A DNA stretch of 64,000 nt from Arachis hypogaea. Lineage: Eukaryota > Streptophyta > Magnoliopsida > Fabales > Fabaceae. Positions 11,270 to 22,841 of this stretch are shown piece after piece. The translations under genes and the position numbers were made by a program. The stretch is from NCBI RefSeq assembly GCF_003086295.3, contig NC_092051.1, positions 19,525,940-19,589,939 of the forward strand, given 5' to 3'. Under the pieces are notes generated by a model. It was not told the DNA's origin. It made no database searches and saw only the letters and a program-made list of their open reading frames with translations. Positions within the stretch are counted from its first letter, which is position 1, and each line of letters begins with the position of its first letter.

Positions 11270-12195
11270 ATGTTCTCTGTTATGGAATTCATGCGCTTCA
11301 ACTTCGATGCTGAAGAAGAAGCAGCAGCCATTTCTGAAAAAGTTCTTGATCACAAAACAATAGCTCGTCTTCAGGTTCGTGTCAGCTCTTTGTTATTTGC
11401 TTTTCATTTACCACTAAAACTCTGCTTGTTGACTATTTGGTATTTATGTTAAACAAAGTAGAGGGTAGATTCAAGATTCACATGTACATAACTGATAAAG
11501 AAGAAAAAGAAAATGGGGGCAGGGAAGGGAAATTACATGTGACAAAAAGAGAGGGACTTAAGAAATAATTAAATCATTGAGAAGAGAGTTGAAGGAGAAG
11601 GGTGTGTGAAATTGAAAATAAATTTTATGACTACGATTTTATTTATTTTTATGTTATTAATATGGTTAATTGTTTAAATTTATTCAGGCTGCATGTTTCT
11701 TTAACACACGTTATTTGACAAATTGATTTCACATCTTTGAAACCAAATTCAGTTGGCAGATGCAAAGGATGTATTGGAAGGCATTCAAGATGTGAAAGGT
11801 GTTAGTTTTCCTATATTAACTCCAAACCTAAAGTAAGATATATATGCTTTAAAAATTATTATTTCCATCATAGTAAATTATATAATCAGCCATTTGACTG
11901 GTTTGAACTCTGCGGTTTGAATTCTGTTTATTTTTTTTTTTGCTGAACTCTGTGATTTGAATTCTGTTTATTTTATTTCTCAAATAAATTATTGCTTCAA
12001 CTTGGTGGGTGCTTTTCTCCATATATATGCATGCTCGATTGATTGTTTTTTAGCATACCATTCATGATGGAGGAGATGTTCCGGTCTATGAGTGATATCA
12101 GACTATCAGAAATGGAAGTGGATCCACCACCAATCTTCAGTCAAAGGTCTGATTTCCAATTCTTGCTGCAACACATTGAAAGCAATTCTCAGTAA
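11270..12195 (+). CDS. Small three-exon chimeric gene candidate containing an HMG-CoA lyase exon
   Basis: Exons 11270-11374 (35 codons, phase 0), 11753-11832 (80 nt) and 12054-12195 (stop TAA) join in frame with GT donors and AG acceptors, giving a 108-residue protein. The middle exon reads LADAKDVLEGIQDVKG then FPILTPNL, the conserved hydroxymethylglutaryl-CoA lyase segment (leucine catabolism, mitochondria/peroxisome). The first exon (MFSVMEFMRFNFDAEEEAAA) and third exon (IPFMMEEMFRSMSDIRLSEM) are not HMG-CoA lyase, and I do not recognise them. The lyase catalytic residues lie elsewhere in the enzyme, so lyase activity is not expected. Either a chimeric gene built from captured exons or a relic that stays open by chance. 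The start is uncertain: an upstream ATG at 11092 opens a 39-residue frame that stops at the end of a possible exon. Confidence 0.5.
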
Positions 12196-12589
12196 CCTAG
12201 CAAAACTTTAGTGTTCATACACAGTTATACTTTCTTATTTCTATTGATTTGATTTGAGTTTGGTGTGAGGAGTGTAAATTGAGTGAAGAGGTGAGGGATT
12301 GTAATTATTTTTTTTGTATCTATTCCTTTTCATTTGTTTTCTGGAAGTTCCCTATTTTTTATTCTTCTAGGGCCTTCTTTTCAAGAAGAAGGAATACCAC
12401 AGTGAAATTTGATATTGCTGTACAGTATAAATTTTGAAAGGAATGAAATGAAGGAAAGCTTATTTTTGTTATGTATATTTGATTTGATATTGTTTTTAAT
12501 ACATGTGTTTAGAAAGGTAGAGATTGTTTTGTATAAATTCAATTATGAATTATGAGACAAATTATGGATTACGTAATTTTTTAAATTTA

Positions 12590-13770
12590 GATAAGTATTT
12601 GTGCTAATTTTAGTTGTAATATTTGTTATTTGGGATATTTTAGTAAATTTAATTGTGATAATGTTAATTTTAATTAAAGATATTTGTTATTAGGGGTATT
12701 TCAGTAAATAAAAAAAATTAGAATTGATAATAATTTTAATTAAACATATTTGTTATTAGGGGTATTTTAATAAATTTAATTGTGATAATGTTAATTTTAA
12801 TTAAAGATATTTGTTATTAGGAATATTTTAATTGTGATAATATTTTAGTAAATTTATTATTAGAGGTATATTTTGTAAATTTAAAAGAAAAATAATAATA
12901 TTCGATTAGTTTTATATTTAACTTTTTAAAAAAAATAAAAAAATCCAATATTAGGGGTATTTTTGAAAATAAAAATAAATATTTTTATCTAAAAATGATT
13001 ATATTGAATTTATCTTGAAATATATTTATATGTAAATTTTTTTATGTATTTATTAAATTTAGTCATGAACCTTTTAATTTGAATAAGGATAATTTTGACA
13101 TATTAAATATATTTAATATTAGAGATATTTTAGCAAATTAAAAAAATTAGAGTCAATAATAATTTTAACTAAATATTTATTATTAGGAATATTTTAATAA
13201 ATTTATTATAAAAAATATTTTGTAAATTCAAAAAAATTTAGAATCAATAATAATTTAACTAAAGATATTTGATATTAGGGGTATTTTAGTAAATTAAAAA
13301 AAAACTAGAATCAATAATAATTTAACTAAAGATATTTGTTATTAGGGGTATTTTAATAAATTTATAAAATTTTAGAATCAATAATAATTCTAACTAAAGA
13401 TGTTTGTTATTAGGGGTATTTTAGTAAATTTAAAAAAATAGAGTCAATAATAATTTAACTAAAGATATTTGATATTAGGAGTATTTTAGTAAATTTAAAA
13501 AATTAGAATCAATAATAATTTTAATTAAAAATATTTGTTATTAGAGAGTATTTTAGTAAATTTAAAAAAATTTAGAGTCAATTGTAATTTTAACTAAATA
13601 TTTATTATTAGGGGTATTTTAATAAATTTATTATTAGAAATATTTTGTAAATTAAAAAAAATCAATATAAAAATATAACATTTAATTAGGTTTATATTTA
13701 ATTTTTAGTCATTAATATTTTAATTTAAATAATTAAGAGTAATTTTGATATATTACATAATATGACCAAG
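12590..13770. repeat. Degenerate ~67-bp AT-rich tandem array
   Basis: Repeated units with core GATATTTGTTATTAGGGGTA, followed by TTTTAGTAAATTT and AATCAATAATAATTT. Well-kept cores near 13278, 13345 and 13413 are 67-68 bp apart, and other copies have lost or gained pieces. No genes. The same GTATTTTA-type motif recurs more loosely at 50000-50500 and 63170-64000. Confidence 0.75.
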
Positions 13771-14050
13771 ATATTTAAACTCAACCAAACAAAAATTTAG
13801 GAGTGAATACCCCATCCGACCCGAACAATTATCTCGAAAGGACAACGAGGCCCCCAAGAAAAAGAAACACCCAATCCGGCCCCTGATAATTTTTTTTGGG
13901 ACTGATTATACATAATATAATATTCCAATGCATCAAGTTTTATAAACAAACATAGGAATCTTATATTCCAAGTAATTTTATTCCTAGGCATTATATTCCT
14001 AGGAATAATATTCTTGGGAATAAAATTTAATCTTTGAACCACACACACCT
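13771..14050. other. Unrecognised DNA between tandem array and MED14 duplicate
   Basis: Contains a GC-richer patch (13801-13890, CATCCGACCCGAACAATTAT) and a run of CCTAGGAATAATATTC-like palindromes (13970-14020). No gene recognised. An open frame here is continuous with the duplicate only by chance. Confidence 0.4.
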
Positions 14051-17007
14051 TGAAACAAATAACCTTTTCCCAGCTGCGCTCCTTCCTTGTCCTGTGGAAA
14101 TTGATCCAACAGAATTGGATTGAACTGGGCCCTTCACACTGCCTGATGAGAACATGGAATCACTATAGTGGTTTGTAACACCTGAAGGTTTTGTTACATT
14201 GTTAACCTGAGATATTTGCATGCCTCCTTCCCACTTTGGAGATGGGGTCCCAGCTTTTAGACTATGGAGATTCAATGGGACAGAACCATAATGTGAAGGT
14301 AGGGATCCATGATTTTGAACAGAGAATGGATATGCAGAAGAACCTTTCTCGAGTCCAAACACTTCATCAACAAGTGATGAAAAACCTGAAGGATGACCTT
14401 TTGCATTCTGTATGGAACTCTCAAGTCGAATATCAGTGAGAAACTCACGTACAGATTCTTGATTTGGACAAGCAGCATTGGGCAAAAGAGAGTGTAATTT
14501 TCCCCAGTCAACCAGGCTTAAATTCATTTCATCTTCAAGTGCCTGCAGCTGTCCTATATCAATTCTTTTGACCCGCAGCACCTGATTAAGGACACCAAAT
14601 AAAGTATCTTTTCCAGAAGAATCTGGCTGAGTCTCTAACAGCTTAAACAAAGGTTTAAAATCCTTATCAAGTTCCATCATCAGGAAACAAGAGCTCCCAC
14701 AGTCTGGAAACGCCATAATTAGCATTGCTGAACCGTTCAAAATGTTTTTGGGTACTTTAACTGTACTGAATCCATGCTCGAATACCTACAAGAATGCCCA
14801 ATAAGCGAGTGGTCTTAGGTAAGTCATTTCTGAATAACCAACTTAAATTCAGTCCAAAATAGTTTGGGAATTTGTCTTTTTCTTTTAACAATAAAAGGAA
14901 TGAAAACAGGGAAATATACCTCTAGCCCTAAGACTCTTCCGATAGATGCAAACAAGTGCAATAAACTTTTGCTTCTCAAGCTTACAAATACATCAGCTGC
15001 AGTCATAGATCCCTGATTCAAAGCTTCTTCACATTCTAACAATGCTGAAGAAGCAACTATGTTTTGCGATGATTGAAGGAGGAAACGGCCATTTCTGAAT
15101 AACATAACAGGGACATAAATTTGAGAAACTAAACTCAAATGCCTAAGATATTAGGAAAAAGCATCTTAGAAAAGTAAGGTACCTGATATTAACTCCAAGA
15201 GTAAAAAAACATGAGGCATAGGCACGCACACGCAACACCTCATACCCTTCAGATTCCTTGCTGAAGCATTTATCATCCTTCTACAGACAAAAGCAGCTTC
15301 ATCTTTTAAAATTTAATGAATGGTTGAATTGGAAAGAGGTAGGATATAATATTACAAGATTTGTAAAAGGGTATCACAAATTCAGCCACAAATTGTATCA
15401 TAGCTTGCAAAATTTAAAGGCCAACTGTGTTTACTGGAAAATTAACTACATGTCAAAAGTGTTCAGCAGCAAGTATTTACCAAGCAGCGGAAATTCCACA
15501 CACACACATACATACACATACATACATAACAAACAGAAGATATCAGAATCTAGCTACAGATAGTCCATGCAAGAATGATGAGAAGTACTTATGGTGCAAA
15601 ATACGAAAATAGTCAAATATCCATAATTCACGATATAGTTCTCGAAAGTTACAAGAATGTTAACAAAGGAAAAACCCCAAATTGGGGTGATACACTGATA
15701 CCAAACAAGAAGCATCAAACCACATATGCCAAAACCCAAAAGAAACAAAAAAAAAAAATTGCCTGATGTAGCATATCAAATTGATACTCCAAATGTTCCC
15801 TAACAAATGTACACTAACCTGTTTATATTCAACATCAGGTCCACCCAAGTGAGACTGGAGTACAACATCATCTGCTGCTCGACAGACTTGGTTATTTTTT
15901 CCCAGTTCTCTTTTAATTTCCAGTAGACTAGTACACGGGTTGCAGCTAATAGCTCTTAACAGCAACCTCTCAACATCAATACAACTTTGGTCCAAGAAAA
16001 ACTCTGCCTCTTTCCTGTTAGTGGATCTATGACAAAATTGCTGTGTATGCATTTTATCTGAAGATCTGGCCCAGGCTCAATTTTTTATGAATGGGCATGC
16101 ACCTGAGTCAGACATGCAGCATTTTATCGAACTCCAGCCAGTATGTGATTTTTAAACCAGCAGTTCGAGGACCGGATGAATCAGATTCCCATGACCCATT
16201 CCACCCTCGGATATGAGCTCAAATCGAATTGCATCTTTCCATCTTCCCTGTCGAAGAGCTTGCACTTGCCTGATGACAGTATCCATGACAAGTGAAACAC
16301 ATAGATCGTGAAGAACGAGTACAATATTGAAAATGGATTTTCTGCCGCAGCCATTCGTCTCTCTAGATCATCCCCGAGAACATGGCGCCGCATTAATTTC
16401 AGTTTGATAGGTTTATTCTTCTCACCAACAAGCAGCTCCAAATGTAATATCCTCCACATGACAAGTGTTCCTGTAACCAAGAGTCACTAAAACCTTAAAC
16501 TCTCTATCCACCTTAATCAATGCCGTATCATAGAAATTTCGAACGCACAAACTCAGGCTTTTGCTGTTCTTCATTCAAGGTATACTTACTGAGTACCAAC
16601 ATCCTCTATACATTTAGGCAACCGCTGGTAACTCCCCGTTAAGAGAATGTCAATGGCAGAGGGCACATCATAAACCGGAGCACGGGCTTGCTGAAGCCCC
16701 TTATGCATAAAAAACAAAGAATCCGCATTTGAGTAAAAACATATCGTGATTTTAAACAGTCGAAGTCAACTGCTGGTAGTGCTTTATTATAGGAACCTAC
16801 AAAGCAAAAAACCTATAAGCACATCCTATCCAACAAAGAAAGAAAGAAAAAACTTCCTTTCCCTGATTTATGATGCTTCTAGTTTTCAGCTCACAGTGCC
16901 CCAAACCACCCCGTAATTCTATTCATTATTAATTATGTATCTCCCAAATACACAGTTTTGGAATTTGTACAGACCAATGGATTGAATGAAGAGTAGTGCT
17001 ATGCAAT
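14051..17007 (-). pseudogene. MED14: Truncated duplicate of MED14 (introns included)
   Basis: Direct-orientation copy of 1234-4268, about 12.8 kb away. It covers part of exon 5 (14051-14785), exon 4 (14920-15094), exon 3 (15183-15280), exon 2 (15819 to about 16795, eroded) and part of intron 1. Exon 1, the start codon, the end of exon 5 and everything after are missing. Exons 3-5 and their introns are nearly identical to the first copy. From about 15990 to 16990 the copy is riddled with small deletions and insertions, including a loss of about 40 bp near 16190 and several frameshifts. It breaks at 17007 into unrelated DNA, and at 14050 into a sequence ending CACACACACC. It cannot make a MED14 protein. 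Confidence 0.93.
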
Positions 17008-17447
17008 TAGTGGAGGGTTATGAGTGCTGGCACTTAGTGTTGGAGTTATGTACTATAGAGTACTTAAAGAGTACATATTCAACTTATTTAATTTGAAATG
17101 TTTTGTTTTACTGTTAGTATTTTCTTAATTACACATTATCTATCAAATATTTTTTATTACATGTAGGTACCTCCACCTTCACTCACAAAGCTGCTGCCGC
17201 ATAAAAGAAGAGTGACTCCCGATATCAAACTAATGCAAGGAACTAATTCTAAAACAGCATCAAAGTTTACAAAATTTATGAAATTTGTCCTCATTTTGGA
17301 CTTCAGAACACTAAGAAAAAAATAAAAATTAAATTATGTTGTCTTTTGTAGTTCAATTGATAAATGTAATCTAAAATTGTGTGTTTTGAAATTACTTTAT
17401 AGCTGTTTTGTGGTTGAAATTTGTGTGTTGTTTATGCCTTTTGTCAT
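17008..17447. other. Intergenic stretch
   Basis: No recognised gene. A short open patch after a possible splice acceptor (17167 onward, VPPPSLTKLLPHKRRV) looks exon-like, but I cannot assign it. Confidence 0.35.
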
Positions 17448-17457
17448 ATCTTATATA

Positions 17458-18727
17458 GGAAAATTCTAACGTGCTGAACGAAAGATTCTTCAGCACTTGC
17501 TGATGCAACGTGTCATACCTGTGTTCGAAGTCGTGTTTTGTATATTGGATGAGTGTTATCTGATCGTGTTCAGTTGTGGGTCCCCTGTTTTAGAAAATGT
17601 GCATTCTAACTTATAACAGTTATAAGTAATACTATTGACTTTAGTTAGTCAAAATAATTATAATATTTATTTATTTTATATCCGGTGGTTTTGAAATTTG
17701 GACATAGATAAACTTATCTGATCACCAAAAAACAGGTTAAGGAAGATTTTGGAATCATTTTTGCATGAAGAAAAGATAAAAATAAAACTGTTAAAAAATT
17801 TTAAAGGACAGTGGGCCTACAGATAGAAAAAAAACTTAGGTTGAACCAAAATTGTTAAATTTGTATTCTCTCCGATGATGTAATTTTAGTTAATAACGAG
17901 AGTTATAATTACAAGTACATCAGCGATGTGAGATGATAAAATATGGTTTCGAAATTTTAGATATTGAAAAAATTGGATATAAATGATTAGGCTTTTTATT
18001 TATTATTTTTTTAATGATTATTAAAAATAATTATAAAAAATTGTAAAATATTATACTCAAGTGTAATAAAATTTTGAAATTGTTATAAAATATAAAATGT
18101 CATTATAATAATGTTAATAAAATATTATGTGAAATTTGAGATGGAAATATTTTTCAATATATAAATTAAATGTAATTGTCTATTATGAAATATCATTAGA
18201 AGGAACACGTAATAAGTATATACTATACGAGACTGTTATTTGTTATCATTTGAATTTTCAAATATTAGTACATATTTTAAAAAATTAAATTTCTTAACTC
18301 ATTTGTTTTTCTTAAATATTGGAATGGATTCATTTCTTTTTTTATTATTTAGAAATTCATTTTTATGTTTCTTAAGGCAACAATGATCCAATAATATTTT
18401 TTAACTTGCACAACATACTCTCTGGCCAGACAATGTCTTGACATACGTCCATTCTGAATAAACAGAACAAAAAAAATATATTATTATCATATTAAATTTA
18501 TTTTCTTAAATTAAAGTTATTATCATATTTTAATCTATTTCTTAACCACAACTTATGACACACTATGGTCGAACGTAAGATCTCATACTGAACCATCTGC
18601 CATCCACTGCAGTTGTTCCAAAAATAATTAATGAAATACTTTAACGGAATACGTGTTCGCCCCACTAAATGACATGTAGCGTCAACAGCTGCTGAAGGAT
18701 TTTTCTTTCAGCATCATAGAAGCTCTC
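17458..18727. mobile_element. Non-autonomous Mutator-type element (1.27 kb)
   Basis: Inverted ends with shared TGCTGAA(C/A)GAAA and CTTCAGCA motifs (left 17474-17500, right about 18682-18713). Flanked by a 10-bp direct repeat ATCTTATATA (17448-17457) and ATCTTGTATA (18728-18737), with one mismatch. The AT-rich interior has no coding capacity that I can see. Confidence 0.75.
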
Positions 18728-18737
18728 ATCTTGTATA

Positions 18738-19470
18738 TAAGGCTTTGTTTTGGAATCTTTTAAATAAGACTTTTTGTTTTGTGACGGTAATGATGACATT
18801 TTAGACATCACTCTTAGTTTATCATGTGTTACAATGATTATTGTCTTTGACTATGGTTGACCTATGATTTACTTATGTAATCAGATTCAAGGTTTATTAT
18901 TTTAATTTATTTTGCAATTTAGAGATTTGATAGATAAATTACAAATTAGTTTATTATTGATATTTGTAGATTTGTAATCAGTCTCTTATTTATTTTTACC
19001 ATTTTATTTGTACAGATTTAGTCACAACTTTTAATTCACAGAATCATACCTATTTGTAATATCTTCACTGAATTTGTAGGTTTAGTCAAAACTTACAATT
19101 TACAAAACAGATTTGTATTGAAAAAAACATAATTGTAGATTCGTAGTGACATTAATTTAATTTTATTCATCACTTTTCTACACCTAAGGCATGGCTACAA
19201 CTACAAACAAAACAAGAAAAAAACTCAAAATACTATTTCATACTTTTAAAATCCTAATTTCAGCTTCTATTTCACTAATCTTCCAACACACGTTCATTTT
19301 CTAATACTCAATACTATTTTCAGTTTCATGTCTGTCAGTCATGTCTTCTTCTTCCACACCGTTTGTCTACACAAAAAGTCCACATCATCTATTTTCAGAG
19401 GTCTATCACAACAAGAACCACAGAATAAATTATGCATGTATTACAAGAAGAATATGTAAATTCAAGAAGG
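18738..19470. other. Intergenic stretch
   Basis: AT-rich with repeated TTTGTA-type motifs (18960-19150). No gene recognised. Confidence 0.4.
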
Positions 19471-19736
19471 AAGCAATTCAAGAACTCACATTATAGTTTG
19501 GACATCCAAAAAATAGTCTCTCTGATTTTGCTTCTGTTCTAAATCAACGAAGAATGGGACGCATTCCACAACCACACCAGTGTGGAACCTTTCCAGATCT
19601 AGCTCGATTTAAATTCCTATCTAAACTTCCATGTGAATGAGATCTTTTGCAGCTTCCGAAATCTTGGCCGGTGCTCCTCATCTTCTTCTCCAATACCCAA
19701 ACCACGATATCAACTTGGGAATTTGGCACATGTTAG
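19470..19736 (-). pseudogene. GRF-type zinc-finger protein relic
   Basis: On the minus strand the frame holds HSHGSLDRNL, then HWCGCGMRPILR, a stop, then FRTEAKSERLFFGCPNYN. This is the CxCG...L..S.T..N...F.GCP pattern of GRF zinc fingers, which in many plant genomes belong to MULE- or FAR1-like TE proteins. The usual Trp-Ser after ILR is replaced by a stop plus Phe, so the copy is broken. The N-terminal start is the ATG at 19727-19729. A role in nucleic-acid binding is known for the family only. Confidence 0.7.
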
Positions 19737-19744
19737 GATTTTAT

Positions 19745-20300
19745 ATTCATTAAAAGGGGGCTAAATTGAGTCTAAAAATTTTTTCGGCCACTTGTCAAGT
19801 CCAAGTGTCACTTAACGTTCCAGGTAAGCGTGCCGTTAATGGAGATTAACAGAGGCTAACGTGAGTCATTTATTCAAATTTAAGGTTTAAATTAGGTCAA
19901 TTAAAATTTCAAAGATCAAATTGAGTCTGTCTCCAAATTTCAAGGACAATTTTAAATATTAATTGTGGTTACGATCATTAAAATTGTGCTTGAGTGAACA
20001 TAAAAAGAAAAACTTCATGGTGAGTGCGAGACCGGCTGTGTAGTTAAGAAGTTTTGATATCTGTGATTTGTCTTCACTGACCATATACACTGATAGATAG
20101 GTGTGCACTGTGCAGAAACTCTTCAGCCAAGCCGTGGTGCTACTTTCAACTAAATTTGGAAGTTTTTAAGTTTGTCTCCTCTGACCAAATCTCAATTCGA
20201 TTTTTTCTTCCTTTTGTGACCTTCCCCTTTCTATACCTTTCACGTATTTTTGTTAAAAATAAATATTTTAAAATTAATATTAAAAAAAACAATTAATTAT
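19745..20300. other. Intergenic stretch with decayed repeat
   Basis: 19750-19960 has the look of a TE remnant (CTAAATTGAGTCT, GTGCCGTTAATGGAGATTAA), similar in style to the foldback element at 54037-55757. No gene recognised. Confidence 0.4.
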
Positions 20301-20513
20301 ATATTTTTATGGCTTTTTTACCTAAATGCGCATCTAAAAAACATTAATTCCCAAAATGCGCATGGCTGGAAATCTTTCTGTAAATGCGCATTGCCATTTT
20401 GTGGCCTCTGCCCGTGAAATGGAAATGAACTCCATTTTAATTATGGTGCCCACGAAATGGGCAATCCATGTCATGCCAAAAAAATATCATGCGAGAGTGA
20501 TGCAACAGGAATA

Positions 20514-21654
20514 GTTACCTCATCCACCTTCAAATTGTCCAATCTAAGCCGGTGCCTTTGTAGGCGTTGCTCGGCGTAGTCATTCTTTCCTCTCTTGCCC
20601 ACCCACCTGCGAAAGAACAAAATGATCTTATAACCACATTTAAAAAATTACGCAGAGGAAATAAGAACACAAAGCACAAATACAGAACATATGGAAGAAA
20701 AATTTATTACGTTGTAGCTAACGAAAACGTGTATGGGCTTGTCACGTCTGGTGCCCAGAAAGGAAGCCTGAAGTATATCCAAGACATCAACAGTGTATGA
20801 CAACCAGACATTCCCTCGACGTTATAATCAGTCGCTAGGCACATGCCTCTATACAACCAACAAAGCACGGCACTACCCCAACTATATGTACTAATGGCTT
20901 CATAGTTTGCCAGGAGAGGAAGATAACGTACGTGAACCGTGTTGTTCGCTTTGTCAGGAAGTAAAACGCCACCCAATAAATACATAATGTAACAACGTGC
21001 ATACCGTACGAGGGCCTCCTCGGGAGAGTCAAGAGGCATCTGTTGTAGTCTACTTCTGAGCCACTTCAGTTTTATGTTATACTTCGTGGTCCCAACATGT
21101 CCGTCAGGAACTTCTCCAAAGAGTTTCTCACACCATTGCCAAATATCTCTCTGGTGGAACTTACTCTATGACCTCAGAGTGCCGCTGACCGGTTCACGTC
21201 GATTGATAACCCCACCTGCATGGCAACATCCTCCAAAGTGATAGTACACTCACCCCATGGGAGGTGGAATGTATGGGTCTCAGACGCCATCTCTCCACAA
21301 GAGCGCTAATCATTGGGTTGTCGTACTCAAAACGTTTTATCAGAGACGCATAATAGAAGCCGGCTCTTCTTAGATACGGCTCCAGCATCTGCCTCCTAAT
21401 CTCCATACTCGGATCTGCTTCGTCTACAAAAAAAACATCGACCAGCGTGCCATGCGGAGTCAACATACGTGCCGGCTGAAATTGAAATAGATCAAAACAC
21501 AATTATATAGTTTAAAACAATTATTTAAATTATTAACAAATTTTTTTTATTTTAATTAAAAAAATAAACTCACCTTAACATGTAAATGAGCATAAATATG
21601 AAATTCATCCAACCTATTAAGATTTTCTTCCACATTAATTCCAATTTCACTCAT
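20514..21654 (-). pseudogene. Plant mobile domain (PMD/MAIN-like) protein, degenerate
   Basis: Minus strand: exon 1 from the ATG at 21652-21654 (MSEIGINVEENLNRLDEFHI). Intron 21476-21573 is GT-AG and joins HVK to PARMLTPHG. Next come YLRRAGFYYASLIKRF and ALVERW, typical of the PMD domain seen in MAIN-like proteins and in PMD-carrying MULEs. A one-base loss near 21291 breaks the frame, but the text continues (FHLPWGECTITLEDVAMQVG) in the next frame. A stop near 21178 follows, then LVRYARCYIMYLLGGVLLPD to FRLPFWAPDV (20730-21040), then a last exon piece (DYAEQRLQRHRLRLDNL) near 20518-20607. Cellular PMD proteins act in TE silencing and gene expression. This copy is a TE passenger and is broken. 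Confidence 0.83.
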
Positions 21655-21872
21655 TTTTTTAATAATTAAATTACTCCTCAACTTCTCTTTTTTTTCACCG
21701 AAGCAACCCACTACTTCACTTCTCCTTTTTACCTTTGCTTTGGTCCCCTCCCCTCCCACAACCTCCTTTTATATGCTTCAAACTCACAACCCAACAATAA
21801 ATTGCCTCACTTTCACCCAATGCATGCTCGTACAGGAACTGCAAACTTGCTGCTTCGACTCTTCCCCCCCCC

Positions 21873-22082
21873 CCATTTCGTGCTTGCCACACTTGATGAT
21901 GGCCATTTCGTGTGTGCCTACCATGAAATGCCCCAACTCGTGGATGACACACTTGATTTGGTCCATTTCGTGTGTGCCATCAGTGAAGTCCTCCATTTCG
22001 TGCTTGCCATGCGTGTAATGGTCCAATTCGTGGACACCAAGCTTGAGTTGCTCCATTTCGTTTGTGGCAGGAACGAAATGGT
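21873..22082. repeat. 30-bp tandem array, seven copies
   Basis: Units start at 21873, 21903, 21933, 21963, 21993, 22023 and 22053, each opening with CCATTTCGTG or a near variant (CCAACTCGTG, CCAATTCGTG). The phase is exact. It lies in the subterminal part of the PMD element, upstream of its gene, and related GAAATGG motifs sit just inside the opposite end and in the foldback relative. Multiple subterminal motifs of this kind often serve as transposase-binding sites (inference). Both strands are open in some frames because 30 is a multiple of three. Confidence 0.9.
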
Positions 22083-22259
22083 TTGTGTCAGTGTCCTGAT
22101 CCCATTTCGTGGACACCCTCCTTGAAGTGTATACCATTTTCATTTCATGGTTGCTCCTTGCGAGTTGGGGGTGCGCATTTGCAGAAACATTTTCAACCAT
22201 GCGCATTTTGGGATTAAAGTTAAAGCCATGCGTATTTATGTAAAAAAGCCTATTTTTAT

Positions 22260-22836
22260 TTAATATAAAAATTTAATTATAAATTTTAAAATTATAAATT
22301 TTTATTAGAAAATAAAAAACTACAAAAACTAATAAAATAATTAATAATTTACTTGCTTTTGTGCTTTAAATCCATTTTTCTAGTTTTTTTTCTAATATCC
22401 AAACAGTTCTAACTTTTTTTAAGGTTAGATAATTTGAAATTCTTAAGTTTAAACTAAGGTGCTATTTGATTAATATGATTCTATTTATTATTAAGTTTTT
22501 TTCATTTGAAATTTGAATTCATCATTTTTTTTCTTAACATATTTTTGAAGTTGTTTATTATTTAAAATTAAAATTTAAACTTTGATAAGGGTAATAAATG
22601 TTAGAATAAACTTAATAAATATTAATATAATATATCTGTTAATATACTTTTTCATAAGTAAATATATATAATAATAATTATTGGATTAATTAATATCATA
22701 AATATTTTATATTTTAATTGAAAATTTTAAATCAAATTTTATAAACATTTTTTATAAATTATATATAATGCAACATAATTTTAAAAAAATAAAATTACAT
22801 ATAAAATATTTTCCCAATCTTGATTATATATAATAG
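22260..22836. other. AT-rich stretch before the retroelement nest
   Basis: AT-rich, no gene or element boundary recognised, ending at the TSD ACTAG (22837-22841). Confidence 0.5.
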
Positions 22837-22841
22837 ACTAG

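Larger units (their letters stand above)
20311..22250 (-). mobile_element. Mutator-like element carrying a plant-mobile-domain gene
   Basis: Ends GGCTTTTTTACCTAAATGCG (left) and the inverse of GGCTTTTTTACATAAATACG (right), flanked by a perfect 9-bp repeat TATTTTTAT (20302-20310 and 22251-22259). Inside are a plant-mobile-domain gene (minus strand) and a 30-bp tandem array. There is no MULE transposase (DDE) domain, so it is non-autonomous now. It shares ends and GAAATGG/CCATTTC motifs with 5028-6284. Confidence 0.88.

Noticed and set aside
21740..22206. Three overlapping open frames on both strands
   Set aside because: They follow the 30-bp phased array; repeat periodicity in multiples of three keeps frames open without coding.
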